In this document: piece by piece, positions 1 through 11,600 of the stretch
Layout of the letters: each line of letters opens with the position of its first letter
How positions within the stretch are numbered: position 1 is the first letter of the stretch
Program-made: the position numbers and the translations under genes
NCBI GenBank assembly: GCA_030549335.1
Contig: CM060188.1
Coordinates: forward strand, 46,713,696-46,777,695
Source of the DNA: Pontederia crassipes
Lineage: Eukaryota > Streptophyta > Magnoliopsida > Commelinales > Pontederiaceae
DNA length: 64,000 nt
Direction: 5' to 3'
Notes under the pieces: generated by a model
What the model saw: the letters and a program-made list of their open reading frames with translations, nothing else
What the model was told of the DNA's origin: nothing
Databases searched by the model: none

Positions 1-1520
1 TCAAGGGTGAAGATTGATTAGTAGTTTATAACCTCTTGTAACCCTAGTATTTAAGGCTGTCAATAGGGTTTTCAACTGTCATTATCTCTCTTTTATCAAA
101 ATTACAAATTTTTGTGGTTTTCTCATAAACCCTAATTGTTCCTCTATCAATCTTTCTCATCTTCTAGCCTGATTTCTCATTATTCTTGTTGGTTTTCCCT
201 CCTTACTGCATCATAATTTCATACCTTGTTAGGAGTTAAGAAATGCAGTCATAGAATACTAAATGAGAGAAGGGAGAGAAGTACAGTATTCAAAGGCCTG
301 TAGCACTTTCAAAAGCATACGTTATGGTTAAAGTTTATTGAAAAGATTCAACAAAAAATTATAGAAAGGATTCTTCTATTTTTGTTCGACTAGACTTGTA
401 GAACTTGGTGAAGTTGTGAACAACTTAGATCAACTGGATGCACATCCCAAAAGAGGATACAAATATGCTTTCATACAACATGTCATATAGGAACACAACC
501 AACCAGTTCCTTGATCTCGGAAATTCCAGTGTCTTAACCAAATTTCACACAATTCTTTAATGGATGACCAACAATGGCTTGAGATAAGAAATCTGGAACA
601 GATTATCTACTGAAACTTACACCTGTCTTCTCAGCACAGTTACAAAGTATTTCCTTGGAATTTCAGTTTCCTAGACACTTTTACACACAACATTTCGAGG
701 AAGAGCTACCTTTTTTTTTTTTTGAGGAAGAGCTACTTTCAGACTGGTAATAGAAGGAAAAAATAAATAATATCACAGCACATTAGTCGTATCCTTGGTT
801 ATAGTGATATGCAAATAATCATTTTTCCATTCATGATCCACCAATCTCCAAACTCCTAGGACCTGACAAATCTGATGTTTGGGTGGAAACAAAAAGGAAA
901 ATTCTGACCACTTGCTAACTCCAGAAAATTAAGCCTGGATTGAGATTAGATATTAACCTGGAGCCACTAACTCTTTAGGTCTTTCAACTTGGGACTCGAA
1001 CCTATTAACCATCTGAGTTAGTCAAATATGGTTACAGGCAAATAAGTTATGAGCTTTTTAGGTATATGATTTTTTTTTATGAAAGGTATATGGTTGTTCA
1101 TAGTGAAAAGGCTGTAATTTTCATCATGGAGCGATTTCCTCATCATATGGTAAATGGAAGTAGTTTGATGACTTCAGTCATTCAGGTTACCCTTTGTAGG
1201 TATCATTTATATCCATTATGCCTCCAGTTTGATGAATTCTTCAAAAGAAAATTTTATTCAATGTCACATAACCTTCCAACTAGATGGTGAAAGGGCTATA
1301 ATTTTCATCAGAGCGAATTTTTTTTACATCATAAGGCAATTTACAGTACCACTTCGAGAGGAAATTTTGTTCATCACACAACTTTCTGCTAAGATGGGAA
1401 ATGAGACTAAATGTTAAGGCACAAGAACTTAAAAAGTAGTTAACAGATGTCAACTAGATTTGAAAATAGATTGCATGGCAAACAAAATAGCACTTTTGAA
1501 GAGGTAAACAAAATAGTTAC
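1..1520. other. Probable DHS intron sequence, no exon seen
   Basis: This AT-rich stretch lies downstream of DHS exon 4 (minus strand). No sequence matching the expected next exon (the FCPALTDGSLGDM region) was found on the minus strand. It contains an imperfect direct repeat of about 60 bp, near 1100-1165 and 1287-1350, sharing GTGAAAAGGCTGTAATTTTC with small changes. It is most simply read as a long intron running off the left edge. Confidence 0.45.
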
Positions 1521-4314
1521 CTTATAAGCCCAGTACAAATATGAAGTCTCATCATTGATTTCTTTTCCAAGGCGCGCAATCACCTTAGATGGTGACCATA
1601 TTATATTCTGCAAGAAGATTTGGATTTCATCCCAAAACAAATTACACAAAATATTAGCTAAAAAATAACTAACTTGTTCAACATATGTAACACATTAAGC
1701 ATGGAAGTATTATTGATTTCTAAGGGAAAGAATGGAGGTAAAAGCTGAGTAAGGATATCCTAAATTTGTATGAGCAAAATTACAATACAGTTGTAATTTT
1801 GTTCTTACAATTGTAAATGTTAAGCTACAATAAACATAGAAAGAAATTATCTCAAAAAATTACAATAAAAATTTATGCATAGCACTTTTGCAACCGGTTG
1901 TAAAAAGTTCAACAATAGATAATCGGGAGACATTTAATAGATGAATAAAAGAGAACTAGCTCTCAAGTATCGGGAATGCCTTTTCACAAAAAAAGTATTG
2001 GGCATGTCTAGTAGTGGCATATTCTATAGTGATTTTTTTTTCCTTCTTTGAGAAGAATCTGCTAATTGGATATGAATATAGATTGGTATACCAAGTTCAA
2101 TTTGTCCTGTATGAACTGGCCTGTTTATGTGGTTTGGAAAATTGCTGATTCCTGATCATTAGGATGTTCTTGGAAAGTTCTATGCAAGGGAGATGATCCT
2201 TAAATGATTGTTCAGATATGAGGTTATTGTATTTCTCTCTTGCAGTTGTAATACAAATGATGTATCAAAACCATCTTTTTCTTCAGTGTCTGTTTTCACT
2301 TGATACGCTTATACACGATGCTAATAACGATGCCACGAATTTAGGTTCACATTCATTTTAATTGAAAATGATAATTTACCACTTTATCTATTCATTTGAG
2401 GGGTCCCTTTATCTACATAGGTTTTCTGGTGCTGCCACTTGTTATATTTTGGAGGAAGCAGAAGTTATCTGAAGTTTCTATTCTGATGCTTTGAAATATT
2501 TTAAAATCAGAGTGAAAACACTGTCCTTCGCTTGTCAAAATATTGCTATTGATGTGACTACTCTGGCCTGGAACCTTCTTTGTATGTGATATATCTTATG
2601 TGCTCCCTTTTACTATCCTATCTTTATGTGAGGATATTGTTGTTTTGTATATTCCTTCAATCCTCTGTAATTGTTGAACTTAATTGTGGAGAATGCTCCA
2701 GGCCATGCGATACAAGGCATCCATATTTTCTTTTGGTGAATTGGATTCTCAGTTTCATAATGAAATGAAAATATTACAGCAAAATGAAATAGTTAGAAGT
2801 AACGATATCAAGTGCCAAACAACAGCAAACAGGTAAGAAGCAATGTTAGTTAGAAAGTCATGCAATTCCAAAACACTCAGGCATACCTTCAAGCATGATG
2901 CTTCACATTACCTCTTTCCTTTGTTCCTCTAACATTTGATTTAATATTGGCATGATCCAGTCTTCAAATTTGCAGTAATTTTCATTTGGTACCAATAAGT
3001 TTCCAATCCGATTTAAGCCTTTTGAACGTAAATCTGTTCCAGGAAGAGAAAAATCTCCCCTGTATGTCGCCCCGAGGCATTTAATAAGGTCCTCCTCTAT
3101 ACCACCAGCAGTAGTAACCAAAACATCCACCTAAATGAACATAACTAAGTTTTATTATGAAGAAGGAAGTTATGTCATAACTTGATAACATAATGCACTC
3201 TTCTTCCACTCATGTCAAAACAAACAGAAGAGAAGTCAAATTATATCCACAAGGCTTTCTTAAAAATGACGAAATGAAAAATAAAAACAAAGAAACCATA
3301 GGAAGAATGTTTTTTTTTGTCAAAAAGGTAGTGAAAATTAAAATTAATTATATATATCAAAGAACATGTCATTAAGATTTCTTTTTTGCTATATCAAAAT
3401 TTATCTTGGCACAGTCTGATGCATGTGACACTATTAGATACTCAAATGTACTAGATGGGCTCTTGAATAATATCCAGTATGCTTGTGTATACTTGATCAC
3501 TATATGGCCAACAAATGAAAATATGCATCAAATTTTCAGTTACTCTCACAATTATCACACTTCTAAAAGCTGTTTTCGGTATATTGGAAAGAACTTAGGA
3601 TGCAAATATAAACTGATGAATCACTTCAACAGTTCATCACAAAACCTCTACTGGGAATTACTATTTACACGGATGGAGGAGCTATCTTTTAATTTCTCCT
3701 TTCAAAAATATCTTTTAATTTCGTAGACTACTGTAGAATGCTGCAAGGAATGACTTAGAATATATCTGTCATCGTCCACCTCATTCGGAAAAAAACTGCA
3801 AAAAATACTTTCGATCAACTGACCATGTGATGCTGCACCAGGAATCGAATAATGTCCCGAAGCCCAGATGAGATGAGATTGGAAGTGAATCCTAGGAAGA
3901 TCTTGCACTTGACCGACTCCCTGAAGGCAGGATCACGCTCATCCTCGTCACAGTCCTCCGCCAGCGCCTCATGGGATAGCCTCCAATCCAACTACAAGGT
4001 TCTCTGTTTAGTAAAGACGTGACCTTCGCTCGCTAGAATGCGCTCAGAAAAAAGGAGAATCTCGATGGTGCTCCTACCATGTGGTTAACGATTCCGATGG
4101 CGTCCCCGAGGTTGGAGGCCTGGAAACCGGTGGCGGACAAGGAGTCCAGGAGGGGCATCAGCTCGACGCCGCGGCCGAAGTCATAGCCGACGATCTTCGG
4201 GAACCGCGCTTCATCCAGAGACACCGACGGCTTGAAGACCACCGACCGCACGGCGTCAAGAGTTTCGCGAGCCTCCCTGCTTCCCACGCCAGCGCCCCTG
4301 CCGTTACCTTCCAT
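1521..4314 (-). CDS. DHS: Deoxyhypusine synthase, exons 1-4 (3' part outside window)
   Basis: Deoxyhypusine synthase uses spermidine and NAD to modify one lysine of translation factor eIF5A in the cytosol, the first step of hypusine formation. Four exons are visible on the minus strand, all phase 0 with GT-AG borders: 4314-4078 (79 codons), 3991-3824 (56), 3130-2912 (73) and 1607-1521 (29). The 237 residues match the family in order: GYDF and [12 protein letters not shown] in exon 1, DWRLSHEAL and [15 protein letters not shown] in exon 2, [19 protein letters not shown] and [16 protein letters not shown] in exon 3, [17 protein letters not shown] and YLYWAYK in exon 4. The start at 4314 is the first Met close to the conserved N terminus. 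The family is about 370 residues long, so the part with the catalytic lysine is missing here. I found no match to it in 1-1520, so the next exon probably lies left of the window; truncation is possible. The exons seen are intact. Confidence 0.9.
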
Positions 4315-4607
4315 CTCGCCGGCAATGTCGGCGTCGAAGGCGAGGGTTTGGGAAGAGAGAGATGGTTTAGGGCTGCTGGGTTTTTTTTTTTTAGAAGACC
4401 GTGGTCTATTAAAGTAAGAATACGAATCTTCTTTTATTACTTCTTTATTTTTCATGTGCTTAAAAAGGCATCTCTCACCTTTTTTTTCCTCATGACGTGC
4501 GGCCGGGGCAAGATGATCTTCTCCTATGTGGAACCTCTCCCATCCTATTTGTCCTCTTGAGGACTTCTTATTCAACGTAGCTTCACCAAAGGATATAGAA
4601 AGATTAA

Positions 4608-5614
4608 GGGCCCATTTGACAATGAAAGAAATGCATCCAACAATTTAAAATTCTTAAGGGAATACATTTTTCATTTTGACGTAAAATTTTCGGTGGTATT
4701 TTTTTTCAATGCCTCGTTTGGAAAGTTCAGAGATGAAGTCAATTTTTTAAACAACACGGGCAGTTGGCGTTCAATCCCTCCCCTCTTTCCTCTTCCGTCA
4801 TTCGTCGTCTCCATCCTTCTTGTTCAGGTGTATCATAAAGTTCCAATGGATGTCTGTGCAACGGTGACAGCGCTGGTCTTCTGTTGTGCAGGCATGTCCG
4901 CCTTCTGCGACAATTGCGACCACCGCGTCCACCTCAACAACAAGGTCCCCGGCAAGCACCAACGCTTCTCTCTCCACCCAGCTCCTCCTCCCACAGTCCC
5001 ACTCCCTGCCGCTATGTGACATATGCCAGGTGCTTGTCCTCAGCATTCGTCGTTTTTCCCTTATTTGAAATTTTTTCTTTTCCCAACATCTGAAATTGTC
5101 GGATGATTTTGCAGGTGAAGAGGGGCTTCTTGTTTCACATGGAGGATCGCGCGATCTTGCGCAGGGACTATGATGCGCCAGTGCCGGCGACCAGCGACCT
5201 CACCATAAGGCACAACAAGTTCTCGCCCATCTCTTCGTCGCCACGCCAAACGACTCCTACCTTTCTTCACCCTCTTCTACGTCGCCGAGCACGACATCTC
5301 GTGAACTTCACTCGCTAGCAAAGTTGGCATGAACCTTGGCAATGAAGGTGCCACAAGCAGCGAAGGTTCATACAAGCCGGCGAAAAGAAAAAAAGAAGTG
5401 GAGAAATGAAAAGAAACAGAGCAAGCGTGTCGTCACAGGAAATTAAAATGAAATCTTGCCTAAGTTTTTTTCCTAAGGAAGTGATGTGTTTCCATCGTTT
5501 TATTTTCTACCCAAACTGACATCCAAACGGTCATTTTGAGTTTTTTTCAATCGTTGACAAGTAAACAACGTAAAGAGCTCATTCCAATGGAATATGCCAC
5601 ATCCAAACGGGCCC
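4608..5614. mobile_element. PIF/Harbinger-like TIR element carrying a host gene fragment
   Basis: The element starts GGGCCCATTTGAC and ends with the inverse CAAACGGGCCC, and it is flanked on both sides by TAA (4605-4607 and 5615-5617). A 3-bp TAA/TTA duplication with GGGCCCGTTTG-like ends is typical of Tourist/PIF-Harbinger MITEs. At 1007 bp it is longer than most MITEs and encodes no transposase. Its GC-rich centre (about 4840-5290) is a B-box gene fragment (separate entry). The inverted match is short, about 11 bp with one mismatch, so the class assignment is moderate. It sits about 290 bp upstream of the DHS start codon and could contribute to that promoter region. Confidence 0.6.
4846..5270 (+). 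pseudogene. B-box zinc-finger (BBX20-22-like) gene fragment, broken
   Basis: Plant BBX proteins are light-signalling transcription regulators with two N-terminal zinc-binding B-boxes. Exon A (4846-5029) encodes MDVCATVTALVFCCAG, then SAFCDNCDHRVHLNNKVPG and KHQRFSLHP, a good B-box 1. It then passes into another frame that reads PLCDICQ and stops at a GT donor. After an 85-bp intron (5030-5114, ending TTTGCAG), exon B reads VKRGFLFHMEDRAILRRDYD. This corresponds to the second B-box, usually EKRGFLFC.EDRAILCRECD. Zinc-ligand cysteines in box 2 are replaced (C to H, C to R and C to Y), and exon A carries a frameshift and a stop at about 5017. The retained intron shows that the copy was made from DNA, not mRNA. 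The fragment lies wholly inside the TIR element at 4608-5614. A functional protein is very unlikely. Confidence 0.75.
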
Positions 5615-5617
5615 TAA

Positions 5618-8600
5618 TATTGAGATTGACTCAGACTTCTTTAGTTCAGATTATCAACTTTTGTCACCCATCCTCCTTGACGCATCAGGAACCTCATTAT
5701 TAATATCAAAGCTTTCCTAACTCATTTTGATTCTTAGAATGTTACACACACTTATAGAGAAGCCAATCAGTCGGCTGATTTTTTTCTAATATAGGCCGTT
5801 CTGCTACGGCAAATATATTTTGGGAGGATGCCCCACTTCCAGGACCAACGCAATTTGTGTATCAAGACGTTTATCGACTGCAATTTCCTTTAAAAAATAT
5901 ATGGAACCTTTCCGGGGATGGCTGCATCGTGAACCCACGTGAAGTGAACTGCCGCCAGGATCCTCACCATGGTCAACAACCGGCTCAGCCGCCTAATAAA
6001 TCGGTTGCGATGAACTGCTTCGAAGCCATAACACACGAGGATATCGATGATGAAGGCTCAAATCTTGACCGTTAGTTGCAAACCGATCCAATGATCGACT
6101 CTCCAACATCTCTCCCTCGGCACAAGGAAGACCATGTGACTTATCCCAGATCTGCGCGTGTTTGGCTGTCAACTATGAATCGTACCCCTCGTGTTGAGCG
6201 GCGACCGAGCGGGCGGCGTTGAGGACAAGAGAGCAAAGTGCGATTGCGACGACCAAGCAAGCGGAGGAGGATCTCTTCCATCATCCTTCAATCGTAATCG
6301 CGGCAGCAACTACATCTCGGCGATGGAGGAGTGTCGACGAGTTGAGGGAGGGTTGCCGAGGAAGGGATCTCATTCGATTGGCAATGGTAAAGAGAACTTA
6401 GAGAAGCGGCGAGCGACGAGAGAGGAGTCGGGATTCCACAATGTGAGAGAGAAGCCGACGAGGGAGGAGCCAGCGACCCATGAGGGAGAAACAACTACCA
6501 GATCTCATCGCCGCACCCGATTCCACTCTGTTGGAGGGAAGCCTCCATCGCTTGGCGTCATCGTGTAGAGAGGGGAGGAGGCACGCAGAGAAGGGAAGGA
6601 GACACAAAGAGGAGCACCTGGCACCCGCTCAAATCGTTGTGAACAAGATGCTGGAACCACTGTGAACCGGATGTGCCTGGATCTCGTCCGTCAATGAGCA
6701 CCCATCTCGGATCTGACGGCCCTTGAGGCGTAATCGCATAGTGCCACCACTTTTGTGGTAGAACAATAATGTATAGAGAGGGAGATTATCCATATTTCAT
6801 GCTAATAACTCCTCGTTTATGTAATAATTATATATAAATATATACATATATATAAATAAGATATTCATGAACATCATATCTATTGAAGTAGCACGTACAT
6901 TAAATTCTACTTATGATAATAAAATGCATCAAGAATATAGTTGTACAATTTTTTTTTGGATCATGATCAGTAACCCATCGGTATTCGACATTATTATCAC
7001 CCAACTAATCAACGTTCGGGCTCGAATGGAAAGATATATACTGATCAATGATGACAACCTTGGGACTTGGGACTATTAGAACCTGTCCTTATTATATAGT
7101 TGTACAACTTTGATGAGTATAATAGAAACATCCAACTCGTCGAATCAACCTTTCCCTTTTACCCGTCTTGGTTCAAACTCAAAATAGATGAGGAGTTCTA
7201 GCATATAAAAGAGGATGGAAAATGTCATTGAAAACGAGATTGATAGAACTAAACATCTTTTATGTGAATCTTTTAGTTTTCCTTCTTTCATTTTTTTTCT
7301 TTTAAATTTATCAACTCTTTTAATTAATATTCGTGTTTAAAGGATAATCATTTGAAATATTGTTTAATTAAAACTTTGTATATGTCTCTATATCATTTAG
7401 AACAACTAAAATGTTTTGTGTTAACCATAATTAATATGATTTGAAATAAATTATTAGTTTTCTTCTGTATTTACTTATGTTATTTCCATTTCATGGTTCA
7501 AATTAATAACCATATCTTAATTTGGTAATATTGTTATTCAGTTCGACCATCAGCTCTAACTAGTTTGATAGTTTTGATTTGAATGAAAAATCTTTCCAAG
7601 TTGATGTCTCATTCTATTGGAGACATCTCCCATGCCTACATTGAAGAAATGCTGGACACAACATGAAGGGACTCTTATTCCTTACATATTAGGTGTCCTG
7701 GGAGCCTTAATTGTTTTGGACTTTTATTTTTTTATTACTTAATTAACTTTTCTAGTTCTAAAATTAGTAAAAAAAAGTTCTATAATTAGAGCTTTAGTAT
7801 TATGAACAATATTAATACTATTCAATTTTATGATGCCTTTGGTTGTATTTTGAATTATCAACCTCTTTTTCATGCTCGAGGAAGTTGTAATTTCTTGTAG
7901 GAGGCTTTTCAACTAATTTAAAATTTATGTCAATTTGAATATTGTAATGCAACAGTTAACAACAACAATGAGACAATCAAAAGAGAAAATTTATTCATAG
8001 AAGTATTTTTCTAATTATACAAATTATAGGTAATTAAAGAATACATGAAACATAGATAATTCTTTTGTAGGACTAAGGCACCTTGAGATTTAAATATTGT
8101 CACAATAACTAATGTCCTTCTGTTGAGTGGTGCATGACTCGAAATGCATGTTTAGAAAGGTTTCGAGGAACTGGCCTGGTGCATGGTCAACGCAGTATCC
8201 AGAAATAGGGTTGATCTGTGATAGCGAGAGCACAATTTTTTCTAATGTGATGTCGAGATGAATGATAGTGCACGATTATTTAATCGGCACCCCTTGAGGA
8301 AGAGCTCTCAGTTGCACTAGTCCTGGTCATATTAGAAATAATTTAGTGCACCACACGAAATGAATCTCGGTGATTTTGAATTATAAATTGATTCAAAATA
8401 CATAGAGTAGAAATTTTTGAATTGATGTGTTGACTCAAAATTCAAACATTTAGATTAATTTTGTCGCATTGTTAAAATAATGAATGATAATATTTCTTGA
8501 AGATAGTGGGAGATGAGTGGGAGTCTAACAACCTCTCGATGTCACTACTTCATGAATATTGTTATTTCATTTTTATGTCGTTTGCGGACAAAATTAAAAA

Positions 8601-8640
8601 TGCATAACATTGATTTCTCCTATTTTTATGACCAAACTAG
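5618..8640. other. Intergenic region with a GC-rich island, no gene recognised
   Basis: 5618-6760 includes a GC-rich patch (about 6190-6610) with overlapping open frames on both strands. None resembles a known protein, and the composition suggests transposon-derived or untranslated DNA. 6760-8100 is AT-rich and featureless. 8100-8640 directly precedes the copia gag start and should hold its 5' LTR and leader, but I could not match it to the 3' LTR at 13558-13987. Confidence 0.4.
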
Positions 8641-8643
8641 ACC

Positions 8644-11600
8644 ATGGGTTTCAAAATAATAATTGCTGACCTGAATAAGAATGAGAAGTTCAATGGTGAC
8701 AATTATGATATTTGGCACCGCAAAGTCCAATATCTTCTAGAAGAACAAGAGGCCTTGGAGACCATTAACTATGTTGTCACTGAACCTGCACCTGGATATA
8801 ATGTCTAACGCTAAAAGGACATGGAGACCTATTAGGTCTGGACTAAAAAGAATCGTATTGCTCGTGTTACATTGCTGAGCACGATGAATAACTCCCTACT
8901 GTGCGAATTCGAAGCCTATAAGACAGCATTCGAAATGTGGGCGGCGCTCCGTAATAAGTATGGGCCACCACGGTCACCAAGCACCGGATGCTCACGGTCA
9001 AGTTTGACTCTTATCGAAAATGATCAAATCATACGATGAGGAGCATATCCAGGAGATGTCTAACATAATCCGTGAACTCAAAAGTGCGGGACAAGTGCTC
9101 GATGATGAGCACTAGGTACAAGCTCTGATCCACTCTCTTTCAAAAAGTTGAGAACACATGCGTTGTAATTTGATGCACAACGAAGGTGTCAAAACTTTTG
9201 ACCAAGCTGCTCGCTACATTAAAATGGAGGATGAGACCCTTCAAGTCATGAATCAAACATCTGAAGCATTAGTTGCTGACAATGATGGACAAAGAGCTGG
9301 TTCCCAATCCAAGAGAAAAAGGTCACATAAGTCGCAACCAAATAGGAAGAGTGAAAATGCTGGATAAAAGAAAGCCCAAGGCCACCTGCGTAAATGTGAA
9401 AAACATGGCGGCAAGGTAGACATGAATAAAGTAAAATGCTACAATTGTAGCAAACGTGATCACTTTGCTCGTGATTGCACTGAGTCAAAGAAAGTTTGTC
9501 CTGACCACAATTCTTTTTCTTATGTCTCAAGTTGTGCCTTAATTGTTGAAACTCATCCTTCGTGGATTGCAGATTCAGGAGCCACCAACCATGTAGCGAG
9601 AGATCGCAGGGTCTTTATGAAAATTCATCGAATAAGTGCCAGGAGCAAATGGATTTACGTTGGAAACAACGAAAGAGTTGAAGTTAAAAGCATTGGATCG
9701 TGCAAGTTAGAACTTCGCAACGACCAAATACTTTACCTTCACGATGTTCTATATACTCCAACTTTTAGACGAAAATTACTTTCTTTGTCAGCATTAGACA
9801 AACTTGATTATGTAATAAGTTTTCAGAGGAAACAAATGACAATATGTCATGACAATGTTCTTCTATGAAATGGTTTTCTCAATAATGGTTTCTATGTTTT
9901 AAATATAGCATCTGTTGCTAATAATTATTCTTTTATATCATTTGTTGATGTGAATGATAGTGTCAAGATTTGACATGTCAGACTAGGACACATTGGTCAA
10001 GATCGAATAAATATACTTGCTAGAGAAGGCCACTTGGGACCTCTCGCAAAAGTTGATTTTTCAACTTGTGAGCAATGTCTAGCTGGTAAGAAAACAATAA
10101 CACCGTTGGGATGGAAAAACGCGTCGAGTACTCATTATAATTAATTCATTCGGACATATGTGGTCCGATGAATGTTCACGCAAGACACGATTTTTTTTAC
10201 TTCATCACATTTATTGATGATTATACGTTATGACGTTGTATACTTGATTTTACATAAGTCTGAAGCCTTGAATTATTTTGTACGATTCATGAACATGGCT
10301 GAGAATCAAGTGGATCGCAAGATTAAAGGCTTGCGAACCGACCGTGGACGTAAATATCTCTCTAACTTATTCAAAAAATTATGTGATGAAAAGAGTATAA
10401 TTAGACAACTAACAGTACCGAGAACTCCGCAACAAAATGGTGTTGCAAAAAGATGGAATCGTACCTTATTGATATGATCCGATCCATGATGGCACAAGTA
10501 AATCTTCCAATTTCGTATTGGGGAGATATGTTATTGGTTGCTGTCTATATTTTAAATCGTGTACTATCGAAATTCGTTCCTACCACGCCTTATGAACTTT
10601 GGACAGGCCAAAAACATAACCTTAGTTATTTGCGCTCCTGGGATTGCACAGTCTATGTTCTAAACAAATCCCATAAGTATGGGAAGTTGGGTTATAAATG
10701 GCAGAAATGTATCTTTATAAGATATTGTGAAACATCCAAGAACTATGTATTTATATGAGAAAGAGAAGATGGTACGGTAATGAAAATCGAAAGTAGAGAT
10801 ATGACATTCATAGAGAATGAGTTTCCTAAGCAAGGCGAGATTAACAAGGGACTTCTCCTAAATGAAGAAGAAGATCCCGAGTTGACGGCAAGTGAATCAA
10901 CCGGTTGAGGAGTTAGTCTCCTCCTTACCACAGCTTGATCCGAGTGGGAGAAATTCGCAACCGTCAACTGATGACCAACTTAAAAGTTCTCTTCGACGGA
11001 CTACTAAAAAATATGTTCCGCGCCGACGATTTGAAATCAAAGGACTGCATGAACATGGACCACGTGAGGTCAACATAGTAAGTCTGGAAGATGAACTTAA
11101 GCCAAAATCTATCAAAGAGGCTCTCTCATCCCCTGCTAAGGAAGAATGAATTAAGACAATGGAGGAAGAGTTAGGATCCATGCAGAAAAATTAAGTCTGA
11201 CACTTGGTTGATCTCTCGTCAGGCCGTAAGGCAATTGGAAACAAATGGATTCTCAAAATTAAACGTGGCGTGGATGGATCAATTGAGAGATATAAAGCCC
11301 GCCTAGTGGCGAAAGGTTTCACCAAAACTGCGGGTGTTGACTAGGAAGAAACCTTTGCACTTGTTGTGAGGTTTGCTTCAATTCACCTAATATTAGCTAT
11401 CGCCACATATATGTACTTAGAATTACACCAAATGAATGTAAAAATCACATTTCTCAATGAAGAACTATATGAGGAAATTTACATGGAGCAACCTCAAAGC
11501 TTCGATGTAAAAGGAGAAGAGCGCAAAGTTTACAAGCTGCTCGGTCCATTTATGGACTTAAACAATCATCTAGACAGTGGTACCTTAAATTTCATCAGTC

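Noticed and set aside
6191-6568. 125-codon open frame in a GC-rich patch
   Set aside because: Arg/Glu-rich composition without any family motif, and equally long frames exist on the other strand; probably non-coding.
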